A stretch of DNA of 64,000 nucleotides from Streptomyces sp. GESEQ-35 (GTDB taxonomy: Bacteria > Actinomycetota > Actinomycetes > Streptomycetales > Streptomycetaceae): NCBI RefSeq assembly GCF_017948485.1, contig NZ_JAFFSX010000020.1, positions 62,001-126,000 of the forward strand, given 5' to 3'. This document shows, one piece after another, positions 49,667 through 58,318 of the stretch (the first letter of the stretch is position 1; each line of letters opens with the position of its first letter). The notes under the pieces were generated by a model. That model was not told the origin of the DNA and did no database searches. It saw only the letters and a program-made list of their open reading frames with translations. The position numbers and the translations under genes are program-made.

Positions 49667-50941
49667 ATGCCAGCAGACGGCACGACCCCCGACACCGGCT
49701 CACAGGCGCGCGCCGCCACGCTTCTACACCGTCCCAAGCTGTGGCTTGTACCCACGGTTCTCACCGGGCTGCTCGTCCTGCTGCTGTCCCTGCTCTACAT
49801 GGGCGGCATCGTCAACCCACAACGTGACCTGCACGACCTGCCTATCGCGCTCGTCAACGCCGACCGGGGAAAGCCGCTGCCGGGGCAGAAGGAGAACCTG
49901 GGCAGACAGATCAGCGCGGCCATCACCGCCGACACTTCGAACGACAAGGCTCAGTGGCGCACGCGCACTCTCCGGCAGGCCCAGGACGAGCTGGACTCCG
50001 GCAAGGTCTACGGCGCCCTCGTCATCCCCGCGGACTTCACCGACTCCGTCGCCGCGCTCACCACGGCCAAGGCGACGGAGCGTCCGGAGATCACGGTACT
50101 CACCAACCCCGGCAAGGGCAGTCTCGGTTCCTCCCTGGCGAGCCAGATCACCACGACGGCCGCCCACCAGGCCTCCCAGAACATCGGCAAGCAACTCACG
50201 ACGGCTGATGCCGACTCCAGGACGAAGCTGCTGCTCGCCGACCCAGTGAACGTCACCACCGAGGTCGGCCACCCCCTGGGCGACCACAGCGGCCTCGGTC
50301 TGAGCGCCTTCTACTACACCCTGCTGCTCGTCCTCGCCGGCTTCCTGGGCTCCAACGTCATCAGCAACGGCGTCGACACCTCGCTCGGCTACGCGGACAA
50401 CGAGATCGGCCCCTGGCACACCCGACTGCCCACGGTGCCCATCAACCGTACCCAGACGCTGCTGCTGAAGATGGCCATGACCGCCGGCATCACCCTCATC
50501 AGCGTCTCCATCGTCATGCTCGCTGCCGTCGGCATCCTCGGCATGGACGCGACCCACATTCCTCTGCTGTGGATCTACTCCTACTGTGCGACCCTCGCCG
50601 TCGGGCTCGGCGTGCAGGCCATCAACGCCGCCTTCGGCGGCATCGGCCAACTGGTGTCCATGTTCGTGTTCATCGTCCTGGGCCTGCCGTCCTCCGGCGC
50701 CACCGTCCCGCTCCAGGCGGTCCCCGACTTCTACCGCTTCCTGTCCCACTTCGAGCCCATGCGCCAGCTCAGCGACGGCGTCCGCGCCATCCTCTACTTC
50801 GACGCACGCGGCGACGCCGGACTCACCCGCGCCTGGACCATGATCGCGATCGGCGCGGCCCTCGGTCTCCTCTTCGGTTTCGCGATGACGGCCTACTACG
50901 ACCGCAAGGGCCACAAACGCCTTACTCCCCAGCCCGCTTGA
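49667..50941 (+). CDS. YhgE/Pip-type (DUF3533) membrane protein
   Basis: 424 residues. One N-terminal helix (LWLVPTVLTGLLVLLLSLLY) is followed by a large extracytoplasmic domain of about 170 residues (LPIALVNADRGKPLPGQKEN, DSGKVYGALVIPADF, ITVLTNPGKGSLGSSLASQI). Five more helices and a cytoplasmic tail then follow. This is the ABC-2-like layout of YhgE/Pip and DUF3533 proteins, related to RND-independent export or phage-infection proteins. No ATPase gene is adjacent. ATG 49667 follows ACGGAGA; the long frame upstream is not protein-like. Confidence 0.82.
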   Translation: MPADGTTPDTGSQARAATLLHRPKLWLVPTVLTGLLVLLLSLLYMGGIVNPQRDLHDLPIALVNADRGKPLPGQKENLGRQISAAITADTSNDKAQWRTRTLRQAQDELDSGKVYGALVIPADFTDSVAALTTAKATERPEITVLTNPGKGSLGSSLASQITTTAAHQASQNIGKQLTTADADSRTKLLLADPVNVTTEVGHPLGDHSGLGLSAFYYTLLLVLAGFLGSNVISNGVDTSLGYADNEIGPWHTRLPTVPINRTQTLLLKMAMTAGITLISVSIVMLAAVGILGMDATHIPLLWIYSYCATLAVGLGVQAINAAFGGIGQLVSMFVFIVLGLPSSGATVPLQAVPDFYRFLSHFEPMRQLSDGVRAILYFDARGDAGLTRAWTMIAIGAALGLLFGFAMTAYYDRKGHKRLTPQPA

Positions 50942-51023
50942 ACAATGAGCACAGGGAGGGAGCCCGCCTCCGAAGAGGCGAGCCCCATCTCACGTATCCC
51001 TGGTCACGGAATGCCTCTTTCAT

Positions 51024-51053
51024 GGGCTTCATCGGGCTTCATCGGGCTTCATC
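51024..51053. repeat. Three tandem copies of GGGCTTCATC
   Basis: A 10-bp unit is repeated three times without change, between the convergent membrane protein and HxlR-peroxiredoxin genes. It is too short for a CRISPR or satellite; slippage may vary its copy number. Confidence 0.8.
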
Positions 51054-51071
51054 GGACGAGCGGACACGGAC

Positions 51072-51938
51072 TCAGGCTGTCCGGGCGCAGTCGACTGCCA
51101 CACGCAGGCTCTCGTCGACCGCCCGCGGGATGTCGACGACCGGGAACAGGGTGTGCCGTACGGTCCGTTCGGCGTCGACGACGAGGATCAGGCGTTTGTG
51201 CCGCAGCCGGCCCGCGCCGCGGAACGTCGGCAGTCGCAGGGCCGCGGCCAGTTGGTGCGCGGCATCGGAGAGGAGCGGGTACGGTACCTCCTCGACGCGC
51301 GCGAACTCCGCCTGCTCGTGGACGAGTTGGGTGCTCACTCCGCGCACGTCCACGCCCGCCCGCCGGAATTCGGGCCAGGCGTCCCGGAAGAGCCGGTTCT
51401 CCAGCGTGCAGCCGACGGCACCGGGGATGGACTCGCCCCATTCGACGCCCGTGCCGGGGTAGGTGAACAGCACGGTGGCGGGTGCGTCCGGTGAGACGAG
51501 GGGCAGATCGGCGCCCTGTGCGCCGGGCAGTTGGAGGTCGTCGGGGATGCGGGTGCCGACCAGGGCGTGCACGCGGGCGTGCTCGGCACCGTCCTCGGCG
51601 GCCGTTGCGGTGAGGCTGCCGTCGCCGAGCACCCAGCGGTCGCCCCAGTCCTGCATGGCGACGAGCAGGGGCAGCAGCGCGGCGCCGGCGTCGGTGAGCA
51701 GGTACTCGTAGCGCACCGGACGCCGTTGGTAGAGGCTGCGCCGCAGAACCCCCTGAGCGACAAGCCGCCCGAGCCGCTCGGTGAGCACCTTCCGGGACAG
51801 GCCGATCTCGGCGGCCAGCGCGTCGAAGCGGACGTGCCCGCGAGCGACCTCCCGCAGCACCAGAACGTTCCACCAGTCCCCCAGGACCAGGGCGGCCTGG
51901 GCGATGCCGCAGGTCTCGTCGGCGTTGTGCATCCTCAT
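51072..51938 (-). CDS. HxlR-family regulator fused to a peroxiredoxin-like domain
   Basis: 288 residues. Residues 8-105 are an HxlR winged helix (CGIAQAALVLGDWWNVLVLR, LSRKVLTERLGRLVAQGVLR, VRYEYLLTDAGAALLPLLVA). Cys10 is at the position used by redox-sensing HxlR proteins such as YodB. Residues 130-285 are an AhpC/TSA-like domain (VLFTYPGTGVEWGESIPGAV then GCTLENRLFRDAW) that keeps the peroxidatic Cys177. The nearby second Cys seen in BCP-type relatives is Arg or Asn here. This looks like a one-protein peroxide or electrophile sensor. The enolase gene is divergent across 93 bp. Confidence 0.85.
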   Translation of the reverse strand: MRMHNADETCGIAQAALVLGDWWNVLVLREVARGHVRFDALAAEIGLSRKVLTERLGRLVAQGVLRRSLYQRRPVRYEYLLTDAGAALLPLLVAMQDWGDRWVLGDGSLTATAAEDGAEHARVHALVGTRIPDDLQLPGAQGADLPLVSPDAPATVLFTYPGTGVEWGESIPGAVGCTLENRLFRDAWPEFRRAGVDVRGVSTQLVHEQAEFARVEEVPYPLLSDAAHQLAAALRLPTFRGAGRLRHKRLILVVDAERTVRHTLFPVVDIPRAVDESLRVAVDCARTA

Positions 51939-52031
51939 GCACCCATAGTAGGTTCCCTTTCGGGACTCACTTTGTTTCTTGATGGAACTTATCGCCCGCC
52001 GCCACGCGGGCCCAGCGTGAGGAGATGCGCC
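51939..52031. promoter_or_regulatory. Divergent promoter region with inverted repeat
   Basis: GTTCCC-TTTC-GGGACT (51952-51967) is a near-perfect inverted repeat 14 bp upstream of the HxlR-peroxiredoxin start. It is a candidate operator for both that gene and the enolase gene. Confidence 0.5.
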
Positions 52032-53315
52032 GTGACCGCCATCAGCCGGGTCGTCGCACGGGAGATCATCGACAGCCGGGGCAACCCGACAGTCGAGGTC
52101 GACGTAGAACTCAAGGACGGATCGCTCGGCCGCGCGGCCGTCCCGTCCGGGGCCTCAACCGGCGCCCGGGAGGCGGTGGAACTGCGCGACGGCGACCCGA
52201 CCCGGTTCCACGGCAAGGGAGTTCGGCGCGCCGTCGACGCGGTGAACGAAAGCATCGCGGACGCCGTGACCGGGCTCCACGCCGAGAACCAGGCGACCGT
52301 CGACCACGCCATGATCGAACTCGACGGCACGGACACCAAGTCGCGGCTCGGCGCCAACGCCCTCCTCGGTGTCTCCCTGGCCACCGCCAAGGCCGCCGCA
52401 GCCGCCCACCGGCTGCCGCTGTACCGCTACGTCGGCGGGGTCGACGCCCGCGTGCTGCCGGTGCCGATGATGAACATCGTCAACGGCGGCGCCCACGCCG
52501 ACAATCCGCTGGACTTCCAGGAGTTCATGATCGCCCCGATCGGCGCGGCGACTTTCGCCGAGGCCGTCCGGATGGGCTCGGAGATCTTCCACACCCTGCG
52601 CGGCAACCTGCTCGCCGCCGGCCACAGCGTGAACGTCGGCGACGAGGGCGGCTTCGCCCCCGACCTGCGCACCGCCGACGAGGCCCTCGACTTCGTCGTA
52701 CGCGCCATCGAACAGACCGGCTACAAGCCCGGCACCGACATCACCCTCGTGATGGACCCGGCCACCTCTGAGTTCTTCCGCGACGGCGTGTACGACTACA
52801 CGGGCGAGGGAGTCCGCCGCACTCCCGGCGAACACGCCGACTACCTCGCCACGCTCGTCGACCGCTACCCCGTCGCCTCCATCGAGGACCCGATGGCCGA
52901 GGACGACCACGACGGCTGGCGCGACCTGACGGCCCGGCTGGGCGAGCGCTGCCAGCTCACCGGAGACGACGTCTTCTGCACCAACGAAACACTGCTCCGG
53001 GCAGGGATCCGTGACGGCATCGCCAACTCGATCCTGGTGAAGGTCAACCAGATCGGTACCCTCACCGAGACCCTGGCCACCGTCGCCACGGCACACCGCG
53101 CCGGCTACACCGTCGTCATGTCCCACCGCTCCGGCGAGACCGAGGACACCACCATCGCCGACCTCGCCGTTGCCACCGGCTGCGGTCAGATCAAGACCGG
53201 TTCGCTCTCCCGCGCCGACCGCACCGCCAAGTACAACCAACTCGTCCGCATCGAGGAGGAACTGGGCGCCCAGGCCCGCTACGCAGGCCGCGAAGCGCTG
53301 GGCCTGCGCCGTTGA
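52032..53315 (+). CDS. eno: Enolase (phosphopyruvate hydratase)
   Basis: 427 residues, full length. AREIIDSRGNPTVEVDVELK, GAVPSGASTGAREAVELRDG-type loop, GANALLGVSLATAKAAA, the metal-binding VMDPATSEFF, SIEDPMAEDD, and MSHRSGETEDTTIADLAVAT followed by IKTGSLSRADRTAKYNQLVR are all present. It interconverts 2-phosphoglycerate and phosphoenolpyruvate in glycolysis. GTG 52032 follows GAGGAG. Its setting beside a redox-sensor-like regulator, away from glycolytic or cell-division genes, and the QIKTGSLSRAD variant of the usual KTGAPARSD loop, suggest that it is an accessory second enolase. Confidence 0.93.
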   Translation: MTAISRVVAREIIDSRGNPTVEVDVELKDGSLGRAAVPSGASTGAREAVELRDGDPTRFHGKGVRRAVDAVNESIADAVTGLHAENQATVDHAMIELDGTDTKSRLGANALLGVSLATAKAAAAAHRLPLYRYVGGVDARVLPVPMMNIVNGGAHADNPLDFQEFMIAPIGAATFAEAVRMGSEIFHTLRGNLLAAGHSVNVGDEGGFAPDLRTADEALDFVVRAIEQTGYKPGTDITLVMDPATSEFFRDGVYDYTGEGVRRTPGEHADYLATLVDRYPVASIEDPMAEDDHDGWRDLTARLGERCQLTGDDVFCTNETLLRAGIRDGIANSILVKVNQIGTLTETLATVATAHRAGYTVVMSHRSGETEDTTIADLAVATGCGQIKTGSLSRADRTAKYNQLVRIEEELGAQARYAGREALGLRR

Positions 53316-53654
53316 CCTGGTGACGTGGCCCGGACCGGCAATCAGAGCTTCAGGCACCCGGCCTCGGCCAGGACCTTCACCTTGTTCCCGGCCCCTTCAC
53401 GTCGGGCTCTTCTCAAGGATTTCCGGACCACGCATCGGATGATCCGACGCCACCATCACACCTGCGGCCGAGCCCTCACACGGCCTCGCTCACCTCACAC
53501 AATGCCGTCAGGGCGTGTGCGTGGGGCGTGACCCCGTCTGCTCCTGAGGTGTGACGGGCCGGAAATTCGATCTTCATACGGTGCTGGTTGTGGGCTGCCC
53601 CATGGGCGGGACCGTCACGGCTCGGGAAGGCACGCACCGCGAAGTGGGGTCTCG
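53316..53654. other. Intergenic region after the enolase gene
   Basis: 339 bp. No gene is recognised. A short minus-strand frame (MKIEFPARHTSGADGVTP..., 53476-53577) has no known pattern. Confidence 0.25.
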
Positions 53655-54026
53655 GTGGCATCTGGCGCGAAGGGCGACAGCGTCCGTACGGTCTGCTCGT
53701 ACTGCGGGGTCGGCTGCGGGATCGTACTGGACCTGATGCGGGACCCTGCCGACGGCCGACGCCGTGCGACGGAGGCATCAGGCGACAAGGCGCACCCCGC
53801 CAACTTCCGCCGCCTGTACACCAAGGGGGCGACCAGCCCGGACATGATGGCCGCGCCCGGACGAACAGCGAAGGCACTGGTGCGCGCCGAGCGAGGCGCC
53901 CAGCCCGCCGAGACGGACGTGGACGAGGCGATCACCTCGGTCGCGGCCCGGCTGCGGGCGGTCCTGGACGAGCACGGGCCGGACGCCCTGTCCTTCTACG
54001 TCGGCGGGCAGATGTCCCTGGGTTGA
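53655..54026 (+). pseudogene. N-terminal stub of a molybdopterin nitrate reductase
   Basis: About 123 residues: RTVCSYCGVGCGIVLDLMRD has the CxxCxxxC part of the [4Fe-4S] motif, then ASGDKAHPANFRRLYTKGAT (with Tyr replacing the usual fourth Cys of the CTKG motif) and HGPDALSFYVGGQMS. A stop follows where the protein should continue for 600 or more residues. The sequence matches the start of assimilatory NasA/NarB-type reductases. The loss of the fourth Cys and the truncation both show that it is dead. Confidence 0.85.
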
Positions 54027-54364
54027 CCCGTCGATTGGCCGGCAGCGAGCGCACGACATGCTCCATCCCGGAGGCTGGATGGCGCTGCTCGGCCACGTCG
54101 TTGTCCGCCGGCCGGGAGAACCGGAGGTGTATGCCGAGACCGCCGATCTCCACGAGCGGTTCTGCCCAGGGAACCCTGATTGAGGGCATCCGCCACTCGA
54201 AGAAGACGTGCGCGGAGCCGATGAGGGTTGGGGCCTGGTCGACGATCCCGGAGAATTGTTTGGCCCAACGATCCTGGCTCAGCGAAGTTGGTGGGGTCGG
54301 GTCGGCACAGCGCTCCACTTGGCCATTCGGAGACACGGCCGTCTCGGCCGACCCCACGGCCGGG
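54027..54364. other. Intergenic region with possible minus-strand remnant
   Basis: Between the nitrate reductase stub and the methyltransferase. On the minus strand about 54035-54300 reads DRWAKQFSGIVDQAPTLIGS then FFEWRMPSIRVPWAEPLVEI without a visible start. The composition is protein-like but no family is recognised. Confidence 0.25.
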
Positions 54365-55156
54365 TCAGCCCGGCTTGACCGCCAGCGTCGCAAAATAGTT
54401 CGACATGTATTGAGCGGATGCGTTGGATTGGTGCGGCGCTTCCGCGAAGCCGGTGAGGACGAACCCCGCGGCGAGTTGCCCGCCGATCTGGTCGGTGAGG
54501 GTGTGGCTGTATTCAAGAGGGGCATCCGCGCCGAACCTCGTGGCACGTTCCTCGGCGGAGTACTGCGTGACATCGCTGTAGGGCAGCTTGTGCACGACGA
54601 TCAGTTCGCCGCGCTCGTCGAGCGCCTCGTGGTCGAACAAGTACGCATCAGGGTTGAGGAAGCCCACGAGCAGAGTTCCGCCCGGTCGCAGGACACGGAA
54701 GCACTCACGCCACACCGGTGCCAAGTCTGGTACGAAGAGGTTAGAGACCGGATGGAATACGACGTCGAATGTTGCGTCGCCGAAGGCGCTGAGGTCGCGC
54801 ATGTCGCCCAGGACAGTGCGCAGCTCAAGTCCGTCGCGCGCCGCCACCATCTGGTCCTGGCCGAGTTGGCGGGGTGAGTTGTCGAATACGGTGACCCGCG
54901 CCCCTGCGGCAGCGAGGATCGGACCCTGCTGGCCACCGCCGGAGGCCAGGCACAACACGTCCTTGCCGGTCAGGTCCGTCGGCAGCCAGGAGCGGTCGAC
55001 TGGCTCACGCCCGATGAGAACAATCGACCAGTCGCCCATGCGGGCGCGCTCGACATCCTCAGCACTCACCGGCCTCGACCACTCGTTGCCCTCATGGACA
55101 TACTTGTCCCAGGCTGCCCGATTGTGGGCAACGGGGTCGACAACAATGTCCTGCAC
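54365..55156 (-). CDS. SAM-dependent methyltransferase
   Basis: 263 residues. Motif I is VLCLASGGGQQGPILAAAGA, followed by VTVFDNSPRQLGQDQ, VLGDMRDLSAFGDATFDVVF and FRVLRPGGTLLVGFL, a UbiE/COQ5-like class I fold. The start VAHNRAAWDKYVHEGNEWSR is typical of a group of actinobacterial methyltransferases. GTG 55156 is preferred to the TTG at 55162 because an AGGGAG site abuts the latter. It is monocistronic. Substrate unknown. Confidence 0.87.
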   Translation of the reverse strand: MQDIVVDPVAHNRAAWDKYVHEGNEWSRPVSAEDVERARMGDWSIVLIGREPVDRSWLPTDLTGKDVLCLASGGGQQGPILAAAGARVTVFDNSPRQLGQDQMVAARDGLELRTVLGDMRDLSAFGDATFDVVFHPVSNLFVPDLAPVWRECFRVLRPGGTLLVGFLNPDAYLFDHEALDERGELIVVHKLPYSDVTQYSAEERATRFGADAPLEYSHTLTDQIGGQLAAGFVLTGFAEAPHQSNASAQYMSNYFATLAVKPG

Positions 55157-55212
55157 GTTCAACTCCCTGCTACAGCCAAGCGGACACCTGCGGTACTGAC
55201 AGTTCGGTGCCG

Positions 55213-55890
55213 CTAGCCAACATGATTGCAGGGTGCGGGCTCAACGAAATTAGCGGGCATCGAGGTGTCCACGGCGAGCCACGCCGGCACGCCAACTCGT
55301 CGCAGCGCCAGCGGCGCTTGGCCCACACCAGCCGCGGTCGGCGGCCACCGACCGACAGGCCACGCGGCCGGGTCACCCGCCGGCCCTTCGACCGCCGCCT
55401 TGCAGTCGGCGCGGTTGACGGGAAACGGTCGGCCGACCATGACGATCAGGCGGGTGTCGGCGTCGATCACGACCTGGTGGTTGGTGGAGTACCGGTAATT
55501 CTTCGACTGCTCGGCGACGGTGTGGTCCCGGGTGGGTACGAGCGTGCCGTCCACGATGAGTACGGCGTCCTTGCGGAATCCCTTGTGTGCCTGGAGCGCG
55601 AGCCTGGGGTCGAGGCGGTCGATGACGCGGTCAGCTGCGGACTTTGAGACGCCGAACAGTGGAGCGAGCTGCCGCATCGTCAAGTTTGTGCGCCAATAGG
55701 CCGTCACGAGCAGGACTCGGTCCTCCAGCGGAAGGCTCCACGGCCGGCCTCTACGGCCCGCGTCCGCGCCTCGCGCCGCAGTGCGCTCACCAACTTGGTG
55801 AAGCATCGCAGGCTCAGCCCCGTGAAGGGGCCTGTCCAAGACGGCTCCGACGCCGTGATCACACCAGCCACGGAAAGATCATCTCTGCCG
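55213..55890 (-). pseudogene. Decayed DDE_Tnp_4-type (IS5-like) transposase
   Basis: PFTGLSLRCFTKLVSALRRE lies in one frame, followed after a one-base shift by GRPWSLPLEDRVLLVTAYWR, TNLTMRQLAPLFGVSKSAAD, VLIVDGTLVPTRDHTVAEQS and YSTNHQVVIDADTRLIVMVG. The usual continuation (second Asp, then the Glu region) is replaced by unrelated residues after NRADCKA, so the C-terminal third is deleted. Inactive. Confidence 0.82.
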
Positions 55891-55913
55891 TGAGCAGCGA
55901 TACGAGACGACCG

Positions 55914-56525
55914 TCAGGTGTGCAGAATGCGCACGGCGAGCAGCGTCTGCCAGGTCCAGCCGATCGTGAGTGAGAGGCGCTGGATCAGTCCGCCCAGATC
56001 CACCCAGCGTTGATGCTGGGTGAACGCGGCACTGGCCAGCGCCATCGTGGTTGCGAAGAGCACACCGCTGGCGATCGAGTAGAGGGCCCATCCCAGCGAG
56101 TTGGACATGGCGAAGACGAAACAGGCCACGGCAAGGGCGAGGAATCCGATGATGGAGAACAGGTCATGCAGAGCCCCGACGCGGGTGGGGCGCTGAAGCT
56201 GATCGGGGGTGCCGACTGGGTAACCGCTCACCGGATCCGTGCGGCAGGCACCTGCACCCAGCAGACCGACCGCCCATACGCCGATCAGCAGTGCACCCCA
56301 GTGGGAAGGCCCAGTACGCCACAGGCCCACGGCGAAGAGCAGCGACAGCAAGCCCGTGAAGAGGAAGTTGACGGTCTGCGCCCACCCGGCGCGGCCAAGG
56401 GCGAGCGAACTGACGGGATGGCGGAACGGCTTGTAGTCCACACGGCTGGCGCCTTCCAGTAGGTACGCGACGGTGAACAGCGGGCCGGCGGCCATCCCGC
56501 AGGCAAGCAGCGCTTGATTACCCAT
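55914..56525 (-). CDS. DUF998 integral membrane protein
   Basis: 203 residues with about six helices (LLACGMAAGPLFTVAYLLEG; AQTVNFLFTGLLSLLFAVGL; WGALLIGVWAVGLLGAG; LFSIIGFLALAVACFVFAMS; LYSIASGVLFATTMALASAA). FRHPVSSLALGRAGW and GACRTDPVSGYPVGTP are typical of this DUF998 subgroup. ATG 56525 (or GTG 56528) is used. Two GTCAAC operator-like sites lie immediately upstream. Function unknown. Confidence 0.82.
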   Translation of the reverse strand: MGNQALLACGMAAGPLFTVAYLLEGASRVDYKPFRHPVSSLALGRAGWAQTVNFLFTGLLSLLFAVGLWRTGPSHWGALLIGVWAVGLLGAGACRTDPVSGYPVGTPDQLQRPTRVGALHDLFSIIGFLALAVACFVFAMSNSLGWALYSIASGVLFATTMALASAAFTQHQRWVDLGGLIQRLSLTIGWTWQTLLAVRILHT

Positions 56526-56528
56526 CAC

Positions 56529-56571
56529 GTCAACCTATGTTGACAAGGTAGGCGCGTCAACCCACATTGAC
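56529..56571 (-). promoter_or_regulatory. Two tandem GTCAAC operators upstream of the DUF998 gene
   Basis: GTCAAC-CTAT-GTTGAC (56529-56544, perfect 6-bp arms) and GTCAA-CCCACA-TTGAC (56556-56571) are spaced 27 bp apart, start to start. They sit where the promoter should be. No regulator gene is adjacent, so the cognate repressor is encoded elsewhere or was lost. Confidence 0.7.
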
Positions 56572-57028
56572 GTGAGGGTGGGTAGGCATCAGTCATTAAC
56601 CGAAACGTGTAATCGCCAGCCCGGGCAACAGCTCATGCCTCTACTGCGGAAGATTATTTGCGGGACAACCCTTAACCTTCCCGGCAGCATTGGATCAACT
56701 CGAATCATGGCTCAACGACTCGCGTGACACGTACATTCGCTCGCGTAACGAAACGCTCGCTGCAGACTGGTCCACGGAGAACGGCTGCAACGGCCGCCGC
56801 CCGCACCACACTTCTGCGCATATGCGCTCGATCCCATCAGGAACCGACCAGGGACGACACTTTCCGCCACTCTCGCGGATCCCGAATGAGGGCGGCCCGA
56901 TCCCTCCACGGCAGTACGCTCGTCATACGGCCGCCCGTGACCCCGGCCCTCTCCGTGCAGTTTCGTTCCGCGCAACAGAGGCCCTGCGCAAGGCGAAAGC
57001 CACTACACCGACAGAGGAGATGGGGCGC
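56572..57028. other. Intergenic region upstream of the STAS gene
   Basis: About 450 bp. Open frames run through it but none is recognisable. It has lower GC around 56575-56760, which suits promoters in both directions. Confidence 0.35.
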
Positions 57029-57397
57029 ATGGGCCCGCATCCCGACCTGTTCGACGAGTTGCGTGTGGTCACGGCCGACGGCGAGTTGGACTTGGCTACC
57101 GTGTCAGCCTTCGCGCGTGATCTGAAGGGCGCCCGGCATGGCACCGGCCGACTGTTCCTCATAGTCGACCTGCTCGGCGTGACGTTCATGGACGGCAGCG
57201 TTCTGGCCCCGCTGTGCACGGCGTGGGAGGACTGTCATGAGCGGCTCGGATGGGTGCGGGTCGTGCACAATGGGCCAGGCGCAAGTCTGGTGTTCCGGGT
57301 CGGCGGTCTGCAGGAGCGTTTCCCGCGGTACGCGAGCGCTCAGGATGCCTGGAACGGTCTACCAGCAGACCGCGCGGCGGCGGGCCGGGCCACGTAA
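57029..57397 (+). CDS. STAS-domain anti-anti-sigma-like protein
   Basis: 122 residues. LRVVTADGELDLATVSAFAR and LFLIVDLLGVTFMDGSVLAP then LCTAWEDC form the SpoIIAA/RsbV-like STAS fold. The phosphorylated Ser of MDSSG has the context MDGSV here. Such proteins bind anti-sigma kinases and free a sigma factor. ATG 57029 is preferred because the GAGGAG site is too close to ATG 57020. No partner kinase gene lies nearby; Streptomyces encodes many such orphan pairs. Confidence 0.8.
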   Translation: MGPHPDLFDELRVVTADGELDLATVSAFARDLKGARHGTGRLFLIVDLLGVTFMDGSVLAPLCTAWEDCHERLGWVRVVHNGPGASLVFRVGGLQERFPRYASAQDAWNGLPADRAAAGRAT

Positions 57398-57484
57398 TGC
57401 ACGGCGCAAGTCGGGCAGCGTCTCACCCCGAAGTGCCGCGGCCCCCAGGGATGTGAACGTCGGCGATTTTTCCCAGGCTCAAGG

Positions 57485-57765
57485 TCACGTAATTCTCAGC
57501 AGTTCGGCGAGGCAGGCCACTTGTTCTGTGGAGAGGGCAGTTGGCGGTGGCCCGAAGAGTCGATGTCGTGCGGATGCGTGTTGAGGGAGTCGAGATCTGC
57601 CAGGTCGCAGACTCGTTCCAGCAACGCCGCGGCCCAGTCCAGCTCCAGGACGTCCGCCGACGGTGGATCCCAGCGGGGGTCTCCATCGGGCGATGTTCCG
57701 GCTGACGTGCGGCAGGCGGCGAGATGCTCTGCGTCGACGCGGGCGAGTTGCTGGGTCACGGCCAT
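57485..57765 (-). pseudogene. Truncated DUF1877-family gene
   Basis: MAVTQQLARVDAEHLAACRT, DPRWDPPSADVLELDWAAAL and LERVCDLADLDSLNTHPHDI match the start of DUF1877 (YfbM-like) proteins. After a frameshift near 57540, ALSTEQVACLAELLRIT continues the family pattern and then stops. More than half of the usual length is missing. Confidence 0.7.
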
Positions 57766-57798
57766 GACGGCAGTATCCCGACGACATCCAGCCGTTTT

Positions 57799-58200
57799 CT
57801 ACTTCGTACGGCGCTTGCCGTTCTTGTCGGCGGGGTTCTTCGGTCGTTACTGGTGATGATCAAGGAGCGTCCCTGTCGCTCGGAGACCGACTCGTAGAGG
57901 TCGTCGGCCTGTGTCGCGTTCAGCTGGCGCATCGTGAAGTCGTCGAGGATGAGGACGTCGGGACGTACCAGTTCGCGGATCCGTTCGTCCCAGGTGCGAT
58001 CCGCATGCCCGCCGGCGAGGCCCGCGAGGATCCGGCTGGTCTTGGCGAAGCGGACGTGAGCGCCCGGCATGCGGCCAGCGCAGGGCGCCCAGGTCGCGGA
58101 TCTGGGCCGCGGGGAGCTTGGAGGACGCGTTGAAGTCGAACTCCTCGAGCGTGACCCGGACATGACGGGCGGCGACGGACTCGTCACCGATGCCACCAGC
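57799..58200 (-). pseudogene. Deleted IstB-type IS21 helper ATPase gene
   Basis: The order is EEFDFNASSKLPAAQIRDLG then ALRWPHAG in one frame, HVRFAKTSRILAGLAGGHAD, VRPDVLILDDFTMRQL (Walker B) and SERQGRSLIITSN in another. The C-terminus (NPADKNGKRRTK, stop at 57799) follows in a third. The Walker A segment and the 30-40 residues before the C-terminus are deleted. No IstA gene is present. It is an inactive IS21 relic. Confidence 0.82.
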
Positions 58201-58318
58201 AGGAGTAACGTGAAGGCACCAAGGGCACTTCGCACTCCGGCATCCACGCGGGTCTCGTCCTCGGTGAGCAATGGCATCGGGGCCGACCGCCGCGTCGCCC
58301 CGAAGACGGGTTCGCATC

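Noticed and set aside
51024..51053. CRISPR array
   Set aside because: Three 10-bp units without spacers and no cas genes; it is a simple tandem repeat.
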